Below are positions 8,537 through 18,633 of a DNA stretch of 64,000 nucleotides, one piece after another. A model generated the notes under the pieces. It was not told the DNA's origin and made no database searches. It saw nothing but the letters and a program-made list of their open reading frames with translations. Each line of letters opens with the position of its first letter. Positions within the stretch are counted from its first letter, which is position 1. Origin of the DNA: Vondammii sp040505895 (GTDB lineage Bacteria > Pseudomonadota > Gammaproteobacteria > Chromatiales > Chromatiaceae). The stretch is from positions 49,106-113,105 of the forward strand of contig JBEVXU010000013.1 in the NCBI GenBank assembly GCA_040505895.1. The letters are read 5' to 3'. Both the position numbers and the translations under genes were made by a program.

Positions 8537-11500
8537 GTGAATATTCTAGAAACATATTATACTTATGCAAAACTGGCTCAAGCAGCATACATTGATTTAA
8601 GTCAGGGCGAATTATCTGTGGGTGATGACCCTAAAGATCAAGATGTAATAGTTGATGCTGGCTCTTCAAAAGATCAACAGCGCATGCCTGAATATCTTGG
8701 TAAGCAGCTTTTCGGTGCAGGACTAAACTCCACCCCAGACTACTGGACCATCCTCTCCCCCTACCACCTCACCAGCCCAAACAGCGGCCACAGCGACCCG
8801 GACAGCGGTTTTGCCGCCATGCTGCTGGAACACCCAGTTCATGGAAAAGTTCTGTCAATTGCGGGCACTGAACCAGGAAAAGGTAAAGATGAAGGCTCTC
8901 AAACCAAATGGGATTTACTCGATGCGGATGTACATGATATTGGATTTTTAGGTGCCGCATTCAAACAGCTAGTGTCTCTGTATAACTATATTCAGGTACT
9001 AAAAGCACCAAAGGGTAGTACGAACATAAGACGCCTGGAGGTTCATTCAAGAGACTATATTCCGCCTTTTGGAACACCCTATGTAACTGAATTTGATATA
9101 TTGGGAGGCCCTAATCCAATAACGGCGCCACCTACATTCTGGTGGTTGGAAGAGCACCATGATGGGGTACCTTTGGTTTTGGATGAGCCTCTCCTGGCCC
9201 CTGGTGAACAATTGACAGTAACAGGCCACAGTTTGGGTGGTCACCTTGCAGGCATGGCAGTTGCACTCTTTCCAGACTTATTCACTAAAGCATATACCTT
9301 TAATGCCCCCGGTTACAACCCACCTTCAAGCCTCCTGGCACAACCGGGTGGAGCCGACGACTTACTTGATCTCTTCAGACAATTTGGTGAGACACCCGAT
9401 GCGGTGTCATCAATCGCAGGTAAGATTGTAACGCTTGAGAGTGAAGATGCCGTTCCCGGAGATGATGGCGATGTGATATCGGGTACTATAACCGGTCTGC
9501 CTTTCAGCCAAGAAACCTATATTACGACAGAGGAAGTGAGTCATGATATCGGCCACTTGATGGATAGTCTGGCGCTTCAATCACTCATGGGAAGGATGAG
9601 GCCTTTAGATGATCCACTCACTTATCAACAGGCAGGTAAGATACTGGAAGCTGTGACTGCAGATACCGGTATAACCTATGAACTACTATTTGAAAAACTC
9701 TATCTCACAATAGTTGGTAGTGCTACTCGATTGCGAAGGACAGATCCCACCCTGACTGAAGCCGGAGATTTTGATGTCCGAAATGAGTATTACGGAAAGA
9801 TTATTGAGCTGGAAAAAATATTGGATGCAAGAACCAGTGCATTAACCATAGAAAGTTTAGTCGATAAAACTGAATCTGAATTGATTAATCTTGCATCAAC
9901 AGATACCGCCTACCGCTACGCCATAAAACACCTCAATCCTTTCGTCATCCTCGGTGATGAAACTATCTACAACCCCCACAAGAACAACGGCACCCTCGAT
10001 CTATATGACCCGGTAAACAATCCCAATGGCATGACGCCAGAGTACATTGCAGACCGTACAACAATGCTTGCACTCCATCTGCAAAGGAATATTACCGACA
10101 GCCAGGTAGCACCCAGTGTGGACTCACCATTCGATACCTGGGATGACAGGGAGAGTGGTACACGTTTCACCACCCATCCTTCGATGGTTGGTGTTCTTGG
10201 TGGGAGTATCGATAAAGCGCTTAACAACCAATATATTTTTGGCTCTGAGGACTCTGATATTTTAAAAGGTGGTTCAAAAGATGACCGCCTCTACGGCGGT
10301 GCCGGCAGCGATATACTTTATGGCAATGGTGGTAATGACTACCTGGAAGGTGGCCAAGGCTTCGACCTCTACCACGCAGGCAACGGTGACACCCTATTCG
10401 ATTCAGATGGGGAAGGTATGGTTTTTCTCGAGAATAGGGTGCTTACGGGTGGTTTTCGCCAAGACGGTGATCCTGTCAATCTATATCGCTCCGATGACGG
10501 CCTGGTGACCTATCAACTGAACGGAGATACCCTGATGGTTTCCACAGCCACGGAAACCCTCACCATCAAAAACTTTAATAAAGAGAATGCAGACCTGGGC
10601 ATCTTCATCGATGATATTACCGTTGCCGGTGGCATTCTGAACCTGAACAATGATGACAACTATGCGCCCGGCCGCTGGGAGAAAGACGGTGAAATTATCG
10701 CACTGTTTGACGGTTATGATGGTGTGAATGGAATGGGTGGGAACGATACCATCTTCATCGGCTCTCACAGAACAAGTTTCGTTATTCGAGGTGGAGCTGG
10801 CGATGACTCTTTATTTGAGGATGAGCAAAATCCTCAAGGTCTCCCAAATTCACCGGGAAATGGCGCACTAATCTTCGGTGAAGGAGGAAAGGACAAGATA
10901 TTTGGTTTCAATCGCTCAAACTTTCTCGATGGTGGTGAACAATCGGACTACATTGATGGTGGCGGAGGTAACGATACACTATTGGGCGGCAGTGGGGGGG
11001 ATATCGTTATTGGCGGGGCGGGTAAAGATACGGCTTACGGCGGAGAGGGTCAAGACGAACTGTCTGGTGGGGCGGGAGATGACCGAATATGGGGAGGAGA
11101 TAATAACGATGTTATCTATGGCGATCGCAGCAGTGGTTCATTACTAGAGTGGATTGATCGTTCTGTATGGAATGGTCCTGATAATGGCTGGCAAGAGGGG
11201 TACTACATCTACAACTCTGGTGACGGCTTCAGCCATAATATATTGCAATCCGTGATGGATGGAAGTAATTACGTTTACAACGAAGCCCGCGGAGCGGAAG
11301 CGGGTAACGACATTATTTTTGGTGACAGTGGTGATGATTTCATCATTGGTGGCGAGGGGAAGGATTATATCAACGGCGGTATAGGGCGAGACCTTCTTGA
11401 AGGTGAGGAAGGGGAGGACAAGATCTATGGTGGATCGGATGACGACATTATTTACGGTGATATCAACCTTAACACCTATGCTAATGATACTGCTGTATTG

Positions 11501-14500
11501 GCAAGCGGCAACAAAATAGGCGATCAAACCTGGGCAGTCAGCTGGCGGCTTGATATTGCTGGTGCCGGTTATTCCAATATCTATAGTAATGATCCTGAAG
11601 CCCAGATTGTTTCCGTCAGCAACGGCTACGTGAATTTTAATACGGGAGTTACCTTTTTCAATCCATCAAACTGGACGTTACAAGCACGCCACACTGCCAA
11701 TGGCCCGGCTGCCGGCGGCAACGACAAGCTCTACGGCGAAGGTGGCTCAGACCAACTCCATGGCGGCATTGGTGACGATATTCTCGATGGTGGTGATGGG
11801 CGCGATATCGATGTACTAATTGGTGGAAAAGACAACGATAGCTACCATTTCGGACGCGGCTATGGCATTGATATCCTCTGGGACGAACAAGGAGATACCG
11901 ATACCATTAAACTCGGTGAAGGCATCAGTAGCAAAGATGTCGTCTTGGAAAAATCGGGTCATGATCTGCTGATTAAATTGATATACAACGGCAGCACAAC
12001 AGAAGACAAGATTATTGTCAGCGGTTGGTATAACGGCTACCAGGTCGAAACCATCGAATTCAATGACGGCACCACCTGGACAACCACCGATATAGAACAG
12101 CTTTCCAACGCCTTAGCAACCCCAAGCGGTGGCACAGAAGAAAATCCAATCCTCATCATCGGCGGCAATGGCACCGACACCCTGTCGGGTAGCAATGAAG
12201 CGGACACCATCTACGCTTTCGATGGAGACGACTTGGTAACAGGCGCTGCGGGTGACGACCACCTCACGGGCGGGAGCGGCAATGATGAACTGCAAGGCAA
12301 TGATGGAGATGACACACTGCTTGGCGATGCCGGTGAAGATTCACTCTACGGTGGTGCAGGGAATGACTATCTACATGGTGGAGCGAATAGCGACAAACTT
12401 ATCGGCGGTGATGGTAATGATACGTACCGTATCGGAAGGGGCGATGGATTTGATTATCTGGATGACTCATCCGGTACAGATACAGTAGAGTTTTTTGGTG
12501 ATATTAGTCAAAGCGATATTAAACTCACCACAACCGAAGAAGGTATTGATATTACTCTGAATGATGAATCAAGCCATTTACATATTGATGGTGCATCCCT
12601 GGACGGCTTACTAGTAATTGAAAATATCCAGTTTGGCGATGGAACTGTATGGGATGCAGATGAAATACGACAGAGACTATCCCATAAAATCGGTACAGAT
12701 GGTGATGACCATATTGATGCCATCAGCCAGAGTGATAATCACCTGGAAGGTTTGGCCGGTAATGATCAGCTTGTCGGCTTAAGCGGCAATGATCTTCTGG
12801 AGGGAGGGGATGGTGAAGACACACTCATCGGTGGTGGAGGTGATGACCGCCTGATTGGAGGTTTAGGCAGTGATAACTACATAGTGGGTGATCAGGATCA
12901 GACAGGTCATGTGATTATTGAAGACAATGGACAACCCGGTGAGTCAAATATCCTAAAGTTTGAACCAGGAATTATTCCCAGTCAGCTGTCTGCCCAACAA
13001 ATTAATGATGATTTGTTGATCAGTTGGGGAGTGGTCGATAGCGATACGACCGTCAAAGGTTACTTTCTTGATCCGCAAGCTTGGCAATTTGAATTGAGCA
13101 GTGGAGCATCGCTGGACGTAGATCGTTTAATTAATCCACGGCTTGTCATCAGTGATGCCCTAGTGCTGGAAAATTCCTGGATGGATTTTATGGAGATCTC
13201 CTATGCCGAACTCGTTGCTAAGGCAGAGGAGCGAAAAACCAGTCGCTATGGTATTGATTCTCCGTTAAATCACAACGTAGAACTGATCTACAATTCAAAT
13301 AATTCACAGCAGTCCAACTTCAAGCTGATCCAAACTGAAGAGGGTTGGTATGTACTGACCACGCCGGGGAGTACCTCTACCGGTTTGAGTAGTTGGGGTT
13401 TCGAACGCTCTTACCCTCAAGGTCGTGGCGATGGTGAAGTGAAAGTCACAGACTTTGATTTGAAAACACTGGGGCAATTCACACCCCTCCGTGCTAGCAC
13501 CTACAACATGAATTATCACGATGGAGAACTTGTACTATCACCTCGTTTGATTGATACCCCTTATACTTATTCTCAGTACAACACGCAGTACACCACGATA
13601 ACCCGGTTAGCAACCGATATTCTATATGGTGACGAGATAGGCAGTGGTTCAGGACTAATGGTGAGTGTACCTATTGGCCTATCAACCTATAACCTACAGC
13701 GAATATTCGGTACGGAAGAATCTGATATTGTGGATATTCCTGCATCAGGACCTATATTTCCAGCACCTGCAATGATTGATGGCCATGAAGGTGACGATCA
13801 ACTGATAGGAGATGATGCAGATGACATGATTTACGGCAGTGAAGGTGATGATTATATTGTAGGTGGCTACGGTGATGACCATCTTGCAGGTGGTGCAGGT
13901 AGTGATACTCTTCGTGGCGGCATGGGTAGTGATACCTATTATGCCGGATTTGATCATGCTGGTATTGATCTCATTGAGGATGATGGGCTATTTGTGAATG
14001 CAGTAATCGACTATCTGATCCAATATGGTTTACCTGAAAATATAAAGAGTGAATACCCTGATTTTATTGGAAATGAGGAAGAAGAAGGCGAGGGCGAGGG
14101 CAGCTCGTTTAATCAAGAGATTGTGATGGAATATCTAAAGAATGCCAGTGAAGATGAAATGGCAGGGATTATTTCACAAATGCAGAATGATGGCTGGGGG
14201 TGGGAAGTACCTTCAATGATCAACGATGTCGTAAAAATTAATGCTGATCTTTCTGACACGTCTTTGTCTTGGACGGTAGAAGAGGGGGGCGGCAGACTGT
14301 TGCTTAATATCAAGCCAAAAGATACTAGTGATCGTGGAATTGTTGTCTCACTGCGCCAGCTTGGTAGAGATGTTCTTGGTTATGGAGTTGAGTTGTTTGA
14401 ATTTAATGATGGTGTTATTTCACGCGATGAGCTGATTCAAATGATGCCGACACCTATGCAAGGAGATGAGGGAGATGATCTGCTGCGTGGCGGTGATGGT

Positions 14501-17248
14501 GATGATCTGCTTATTGGCGGGTGGGGGAATGATCGCCTTTTGGGAAAGGAAGGCAATGATGTCCTTTTTGGTGGCGAGGATGATGACAGACTGAATGGTG
14601 GTGTTGGTGCAGACAGCCTGACCGGTGGTATTGGTGCCGATTGGCTATCCGGTGGCGAGGGTGACGATACCCTTGATGGCGGTTCCGACAATGACCGTCT
14701 TTATGGCGAGGGAGGCAATGACCTCCTGCTGGGTGGCGAGGGTAATGACCGGCTCAATGGTGGTATCGGTGCAGACAACATGAGTGGTGGCATCGGTGAT
14801 GACACCTATAGCGTTGATGACATCGGTGACACCGTTACCGAACTGGCAGATGAAGGGCTCGATAGAATCTACAGCAGCATCGATTACCAGCTTGGAGCAA
14901 ATCAGGAGCAACTGACACTGACAGGTACAGGCTACCTTAGTGGAACCGGCAACGCGCTGGATAACCGCCTGGAAGGCAATACGGGTAACAACCTTCTGAT
15001 TGGTGGAGAAGGTAATGACGTCCTTACAGGGAAAGAGGGTGATGACAGCCTGAGTGGAGATGCAGGAAACGACAAGCTCTATGGCGGTGCCGGCAACGAC
15101 CTACTGGATGCGGGATCAGGTGATGACTACCTGTTTGGCAATGAGGGTAATGACACCCTGATGGGGGGTGCCGGCGCTGACTTTATGAAGGGCGGCGAGG
15201 ATAACGATACCCTTGATGGCGGTGCCGATAATGATCGTCTTTATGGCGAGGATGGCAATGATCTCCTGTCGGGCGGTGAGGGCAATGACAACCTGAACGG
15301 TGGTAGCGGTTCAGACAGCCTGACCGGTGGTGCCGGTAATGACACCTATAGCGTGGATGACCTTGGCGACACGGTAACCGAACTGGCGGATGAAGGGCTC
15401 GACAGAATCTACAGCAGCATTGATTACCAGCTTGGAGATAACCAGGAGCAACTGACACTGACAGGTGCAGCGCACTTGAGTGGAACCGGCAACGCGCTGG
15501 ATAACCGTCTGGAAGGCAATACGGGTAACAACCACCTGGTTGGAGGAGAAGGTAACGATAGCCTTACCGGCAAAGAGGGTGATGACACCCTGATGAGCGA
15601 TGCCGGTAATGACAGGCTCTATGGTGGTGCCGGCAATGACCTACTGGATGCGGGTGCAGGAGATGATTACCTGTTTGGTGGTGAGGGCAATGACACCCTG
15701 ATGGGGGGTCCCGGTGCTGACTTTATGAAGGGTGGCGAGGGTGACGATACCCTTGATGGTGGTGCCGACAATGACCGTCTTTATGGTGAGGGAGGTAATG
15801 ATCTCCTGACAGGTGGAGAGGGCAATGACCGCCTGAATGGCGGTGCTGGTGCAGATAGCATGGCCGGTGGTGCCGGTAATGACACCTATACCGTTGATGA
15901 CCTCAGCGACACGGTAACCGAACTGGCGGATGAAGGCCTCGACAGAATCTACAGCAGCATTGACTACCAGCTGGGAGATAACCAGGAGCAGCTGACACTG
16001 ACAGGTGCAGCGCACCTGAGTGGAACCGGCAACGCGCTGGATAACCGTCTGGAAGGAAATACGGGTAACAACCTCCTGATTGGCGGAGAGGGTAATGATG
16101 TCCTTACCGGTAAAGAGGGTGATGACAGCCTGAGTGGCGATGCCGGTAATGACAGGCTCTATGGTGGTGCAGGCAATGACCTGTTGGATGCAGGTGCTGG
16201 AAATGACTACCTGTTTGATGGTGAGGGCAATGACACCCTGATGGGGGGTGCCGGTGTCGACTACATGAAGGCCGGTGAGGGTGACGATACCCTTGATGGT
16301 GGTGCCGACAATGACCGTCTTTATGGTGAGGGAGGTAATGATCTCCTGACAGGTGGAGAGGGCAATGACCGCCTGAATGGCGGTGCTGGTGCAGATAGCA
16401 TGGCCGGTGGTGCCGGTAATGACACCTATACCGTTGATGACCTCAGCGACACGGTAACCGAACTGGCGGATGAAGGCCTCGACAGAATCTACAGCAGCAT
16501 TGACTACCAGCTGGGAGATAACCAGGAGCAGCTGACACTGACAGGTGCAGCGCACCTGAGTGGAACCGGCAACGCGCTGGATAACCGTCTGGAAGGAAAT
16601 ACGGGTAACAACCTCCTAATTGGCGGAGAGGGTAACGATGTCCTTACCGGTAAAGAGGGTGATGACAGCCTGAGTGCCGATGCCGGTAATGACAAGCTCT
16701 ATGGTGGTGAGGGCAATGATCTCTTGGATGCAGGCGCAGGTGATGATTACCTGTTTGGTAGTGAGGGCAGTGATACTCTGATAGGTGGAAATGGTGTCGA
16801 TTGGCTGTCTGGTGATGAAGGTGATGACATACTAATTGGTGGTACTGGCAATGACCAACTTCGAGGTGGTGTCGGAAGTGATATTTACCACATTGCCCGA
16901 GGTGATGGCGGGGATAGAATCACTGACTTGGGTGGACAAGATAGGGTGTTATTTGATGGTTCCATAGCACATGATCAACTCTGGTTCTCAAAAAGTGGTG
17001 ACAGTCTGAAGGTTAGCTTGATTGGCACAGATAACCATATTCAGATCAGTAGTTGGTTCAGTAACATGGAAAGCTACGTTGAGGTTTTTGAAACAGATAA
17101 TGGGCAGTTCCTATATGATCAACAGGTGCAGCAGTTGGTTGACGCCATGGCGGCCTTCGCTCCACCAGCCAGTGGCCAGTTAAATCTCACTGATGAATAT
17201 AAAATAAGTCTTGAACCAGTGATTGCTGCGAGTTGGCTAAATAGCTAA
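8537..17248 (+). CDS. Giant RTX protein with N-terminal lipase-like domain, type I secreted
   Basis: The 2,903-residue protein starts at GTG with GGGAGG nine bases upstream. Residues 1-350 contain an alpha/beta-hydrolase of the lipase type: the nucleophile elbow G-H-S-L-G-G with Ser232, followed by 'AYTFNAPG' and a His in 'HDIGHLMD'. Blocks of calcium-binding GGxGxDxLx nonapeptides occur at about residues 567-615, 816-862, 1066-1090, 1238-1295, 1384-1448, 1748-1800 and densely at 1973-2778. Three RTX-associated beta domains of the 'DxYxxxRGDGxD' type sit at about 1098-1185, 1294-1375 and 2781-2870. The last residues form the presumed uncleaved C-terminal secretion signal. The upstream HlyB/HlyD pair is the likely exporter. 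A secreted lipase/phospholipase or adhesin-like exoprotein is the best reading; the substrate is unknown. Confidence 0.92.
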   Translation: MNILETYYTYAKLAQAAYIDLSQGELSVGDDPKDQDVIVDAGSSKDQQRMPEYLGKQLFGAGLNSTPDYWTILSPYHLTSPNSGHSDPDSGFAAMLLEHPVHGKVLSIAGTEPGKGKDEGSQTKWDLLDADVHDIGFLGAAFKQLVSLYNYIQVLKAPKGSTNIRRLEVHSRDYIPPFGTPYVTEFDILGGPNPITAPPTFWWLEEHHDGVPLVLDEPLLAPGEQLTVTGHSLGGHLAGMAVALFPDLFTKAYTFNAPGYNPPSSLLAQPGGADDLLDLFRQFGETPDAVSSIAGKIVTLESEDAVPGDDGDVISGTITGLPFSQETYITTEEVSHDIGHLMDSLALQSLMGRMRPLDDPLTYQQAGKILEAVTADTGITYELLFEKLYLTIVGSATRLRRTDPTLTEAGDFDVRNEYYGKIIELEKILDARTSALTIESLVDKTESELINLASTDTAYRYAIKHLNPFVILGDETIYNPHKNNGTLDLYDPVNNPNGMTPEYIADRTTMLALHLQRNITDSQVAPSVDSPFDTWDDRESGTRFTTHPSMVGVLGGSIDKALNNQYIFGSEDSDILKGGSKDDRLYGGAGSDILYGNGGNDYLEGGQGFDLYHAGNGDTLFDSDGEGMVFLENRVLTGGFRQDGDPVNLYRSDDGLVTYQLNGDTLMVSTATETLTIKNFNKENADLGIFIDDITVAGGILNLNNDDNYAPGRWEKDGEIIALFDGYDGVNGMGGNDTIFIGSHRTSFVIRGGAGDDSLFEDEQNPQGLPNSPGNGALIFGEGGKDKIFGFNRSNFLDGGEQSDYIDGGGGNDTLLGGSGGDIVIGGAGKDTAYGGEGQDELSGGAGDDRIWGGDNNDVIYGDRSSGSLLEWIDRSVWNGPDNGWQEGYYIYNSGDGFSHNILQSVMDGSNYVYNEARGAEAGNDIIFGDSGDDFIIGGEGKDYINGGIGRDLLEGEEGEDKIYGGSDDDIIYGDINLNTYANDTAVLASGNKIGDQTWAVSWRLDIAGAGYSNIYSNDPEAQIVSVSNGYVNFNTGVTFFNPSNWTLQARHTANGPAAGGNDKLYGEGGSDQLHGGIGDDILDGGDGRDIDVLIGGKDNDSYHFGRGYGIDILWDEQGDTDTIKLGEGISSKDVVLEKSGHDLLIKLIYNGSTTEDKIIVSGWYNGYQVETIEFNDGTTWTTTDIEQLSNALATPSGGTEENPILIIGGNGTDTLSGSNEADTIYAFDGDDLVTGAAGDDHLTGGSGNDELQGNDGDDTLLGDAGEDSLYGGAGNDYLHGGANSDKLIGGDGNDTYRIGRGDGFDYLDDSSGTDTVEFFGDISQSDIKLTTTEEGIDITLNDESSHLHIDGASLDGLLVIENIQFGDGTVWDADEIRQRLSHKIGTDGDDHIDAISQSDNHLEGLAGNDQLVGLSGNDLLEGGDGEDTLIGGGGDDRLIGGLGSDNYIVGDQDQTGHVIIEDNGQPGESNILKFEPGIIPSQLSAQQINDDLLISWGVVDSDTTVKGYFLDPQAWQFELSSGASLDVDRLINPRLVISDALVLENSWMDFMEISYAELVAKAEERKTSRYGIDSPLNHNVELIYNSNNSQQSNFKLIQTEEGWYVLTTPGSTSTGLSSWGFERSYPQGRGDGEVKVTDFDLKTLGQFTPLRASTYNMNYHDGELVLSPRLIDTPYTYSQYNTQYTTITRLATDILYGDEIGSGSGLMVSVPIGLSTYNLQRIFGTEESDIVDIPASGPIFPAPAMIDGHEGDDQLIGDDADDMIYGSEGDDYIVGGYGDDHLAGGAGSDTLRGGMGSDTYYAGFDHAGIDLIEDDGLFVNAVIDYLIQYGLPENIKSEYPDFIGNEEEEGEGEGSSFNQEIVMEYLKNASEDEMAGIISQMQNDGWGWEVPSMINDVVKINADLSDTSLSWTVEEGGGRLLLNIKPKDTSDRGIVVSLRQLGRDVLGYGVELFEFNDGVISRDELIQMMPTPMQGDEGDDLLRGGDGDDLLIGGWGNDRLLGKEGNDVLFGGEDDDRLNGGVGADSLTGGIGADWLSGGEGDDTLDGGSDNDRLYGEGGNDLLLGGEGNDRLNGGIGADNMSGGIGDDTYSVDDIGDTVTELADEGLDRIYSSIDYQLGANQEQLTLTGTGYLSGTGNALDNRLEGNTGNNLLIGGEGNDVLTGKEGDDSLSGDAGNDKLYGGAGNDLLDAGSGDDYLFGNEGNDTLMGGAGADFMKGGEDNDTLDGGADNDRLYGEDGNDLLSGGEGNDNLNGGSGSDSLTGGAGNDTYSVDDLGDTVTELADEGLDRIYSSIDYQLGDNQEQLTLTGAAHLSGTGNALDNRLEGNTGNNHLVGGEGNDSLTGKEGDDTLMSDAGNDRLYGGAGNDLLDAGAGDDYLFGGEGNDTLMGGPGADFMKGGEGDDTLDGGADNDRLYGEGGNDLLTGGEGNDRLNGGAGADSMAGGAGNDTYTVDDLSDTVTELADEGLDRIYSSIDYQLGDNQEQLTLTGAAHLSGTGNALDNRLEGNTGNNLLIGGEGNDVLTGKEGDDSLSGDAGNDRLYGGAGNDLLDAGAGNDYLFDGEGNDTLMGGAGVDYMKAGEGDDTLDGGADNDRLYGEGGNDLLTGGEGNDRLNGGAGADSMAGGAGNDTYTVDDLSDTVTELADEGLDRIYSSIDYQLGDNQEQLTLTGAAHLSGTGNALDNRLEGNTGNNLLIGGEGNDVLTGKEGDDSLSADAGNDKLYGGEGNDLLDAGAGDDYLFGSEGSDTLIGGNGVDWLSGDEGDDILIGGTGNDQLRGGVGSDIYHIARGDGGDRITDLGGQDRVLFDGSIAHDQLWFSKSGDSLKVSLIGTDNHIQISSWFSNMESYVEVFETDNGQFLYDQQVQQLVDAMAAFAPPASGQLNLTDEYKISLEPVIAASWLNS
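14641..16800 (+). repeat. Four 540-bp tandem repeats inside the RTX gene
   Basis: The segment repeats with an exact period of 540 bp (180 residues): the same 'NDRLYGEGGNDLL' codons start near 14690, 15230, 15770 and 16310. Each unit holds RTX nonapeptides plus a spacer module 'VTELADEGLDRIYSSIDYQ'. Copies three and four are identical over 341 bp (15737-16077 against 16277-16617), while older copies differ at many positions. This indicates recent duplication or gene conversion and possible copy-number variation. Confidence 0.93.
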
Positions 17249-17438
17249 TACTGGTAAGAATAATGAAGATTGCTATTGCTGGCTCTGCGGTGTTGAAAAC
17301 ATGCTATTGGCAATATCCCTGGATGATTAAATACGAATGCGGATAGTTAAAATTTTGGCTTTTAATAATTATTTGATATATGTGAGTTTCTACCAAGACG
17401 AGGTAGCCCACTGCACGTAGCCCACGCCATGTAGTCCA

Positions 17439-17459
17439 TGCTATACTTCCGTTATAGCA
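17439..17459. promoter_or_regulatory. Inverted repeat/-10 region at the toxin-antitoxin operon
   Basis: A 7-bp inverted repeat (tgctata at 17439-17445, tatagca at 17453-17459) overlaps a -10-like TATACT at 17442-17447, directly before the antitoxin start at 17465. Such palindromes are typical operators for autoregulating antitoxins; no matching -35 is obvious. Confidence 0.45.
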
Positions 17460-17464
17460 AACTC

Positions 17465-17818
17465 ATGCGGAGGCGGATTGTGCACGCTACAAATGTAAGA
17501 AATTTAAAGAAAAATCCATCTCTTGCTCTACGGCAGGCGGAGGAGTCACCTGTGTTGGTTCTAAAAGGTGATGAGCCCAACGCCGTTATCGTACACCTGG
17601 ATAAATCTGTCACCGATGCCGAGCAGTCGGTAAAACCGTCATTGGCAGCAACTCTTTTCAAGGATGGAACCCTCTCACTAGGTGGTGCAACCCGCCTCAG
17701 TGGCCTAACGATGCAGGCGTTTCTTATGTTTCTGGCAGAGTTGGGGATTGAGGTTGTTGGTGCTGATGAGACAACGGATCATGAGGCCGAAGATCTAAGC
17801 CGATGGCTCGCATCGTAA
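17465..17818 (+). CDS. Antitoxin, Phd-like N-terminus plus UPF0175-type C-terminus
   Basis: From the ATG at 17465 the protein has 117 residues; an upstream in-frame ATG at 17438 lies inside the probable operator and is less likely. The first 50 residues resemble the Phd/YefM DNA-binding fold ('ATNVRNLKKNPSLALRQAEESPVL' begins the pattern, followed by 'NAVIVHL'). The second half ('LAATLFKDGTLSLGGATRLS', then 'FLMFLAELGIEVV') matches the UPF0175 antitoxin family. The C-terminal end overlaps the PIN-type toxin gene by 16 bp, the usual coupled arrangement. It should neutralise the downstream toxin and repress its own promoter. Confidence 0.78.
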   Translation: MRRRIVHATNVRNLKKNPSLALRQAEESPVLVLKGDEPNAVIVHLDKSVTDAEQSVKPSLAATLFKDGTLSLGGATRLSGLTMQAFLMFLAELGIEVVGADETTDHEAEDLSRWLAS

Positions 17819-18279
17819 TTGCTGACGCGGGTCCCCTCATTGCTTTTGCAAATGTAGACGCGCTTTCTGTTTTGAGGGCACTTTTTTATGAGCTCTATGT
17901 TCCAGAAGCGGTCAAAGATGAGTGCCTCAGTAAACCCGGCATAGATACCAATCGCATTGAGGTTGCTATTGATGAGGGCTGGTTGGTTATCTCACCTCGA
18001 ACTGGTGCTGGGCCACTATCTCCCAGTCTGGGACTTGGCGAAAGCGATTCGATACGCCTTGCCCGAGAAAACCAGGAGGAGTCACTTCTTATTGTCGATG
18101 ACCGGTTGGCTCGTCGATATGCCCTGAAACAGGGGCTTAATATCGTTGGCACCGTCCGGCTGCTCGATTTAGCAGAGCAGCAAGGTCTGATCGTTAGTGC
18201 CGAGCAGTCTATTTGTGAGATGGCATCTGTTGGGTACCGTATTTCGGTAGAGCTCCTGATGCAGATCAGAGAAAAGTAG
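17803..18279 (+). CDS. PIN-like toxin (DUF3368 family)
   Basis: The 158-residue protein has the PIN-fold pattern: 'VIADAGPLIAFANVD' with the first acidic residue at the end of strand 1, 'VPEAVKDEC' with the second acidic residue, 'GLGESDSIRLARE' with the central Glu-Asp pair, and 'LLIVDDRLARRYA' with the last acidic pair. These residues would bind Mg2+ for RNA cleavage, as in VapC-type toxins. DUF3368 proteins are commonly paired with UPF0175 antitoxins, which is exactly the arrangement here. The ATG lies inside the antitoxin gene, so translation is coupled. All acidic motif residues are present, so the toxin appears intact. Confidence 0.85.
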   Translation: MARIVIADAGPLIAFANVDALSVLRALFYELYVPEAVKDECLSKPGIDTNRIEVAIDEGWLVISPRTGAGPLSPSLGLGESDSIRLARENQEESLLIVDDRLARRYALKQGLNIVGTVRLLDLAEQQGLIVSAEQSICEMASVGYRISVELLMQIREK

Positions 18280-18633
18280 GATTCAAATCGTGTAGAAGCG
18301 TGACGGGTAACTGCCACATTGATCCGACCTACAAGGAATAGCTGTCCCTCTTTCTATTGAGGGCACCAACCCCTTCTCACCATGGAGGGTGTCGTAAAAG
18401 CACCAATCCCTTCTCCCTACGAGGGAGAAGGTTAGGTCGCTACGGGCTCCTGCCCTCTCGCGACACTACTACGTCCATGTAGGTCGGATGAGGGTGTATT
18501 GAATCAATAAGTTACCTCTTGATCCCCCTCACCCTAACCCTAACTCTCTCTCCCGGTGGGGAGAGGAGGACTTTTGGAACAGCCTCCTATTGAAAGAGGG
18601 GTATGTTTCGGCTTACAACTGCAGAATTGGCTA
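18280..18633. repeat. Intergenic region with dispersed 'ccctnnngaggg' palindromic repeats
   Basis: No gene is visible in these 354 bases. They contain a palindrome ctccctacgagggag at about 18413-18427, a tacgtccatgtag motif near 18470-18482, and a ctctcccggtggggagag palindrome near 18548-18565. The same motif types occur at 720-886. It lies between the convergent toxin and MscS genes and may help end transcription from both sides, although no classic terminator with a T run is seen. Confidence 0.55.

Noticed and set aside
15641..16555. 304-codon open frame on the minus strand inside the RTX repeats
   Set aside because: It is the antisense shadow of the tandem repeats; its own sequence is repetitive with the same 540-bp period and has no ribosome binding site.
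14457..16870. Regularly spaced repeats that might suggest a CRISPR array
   Set aside because: They are coding GGxGxDxLx repeats in one long frame with 27-bp and 540-bp periods, without spacers.
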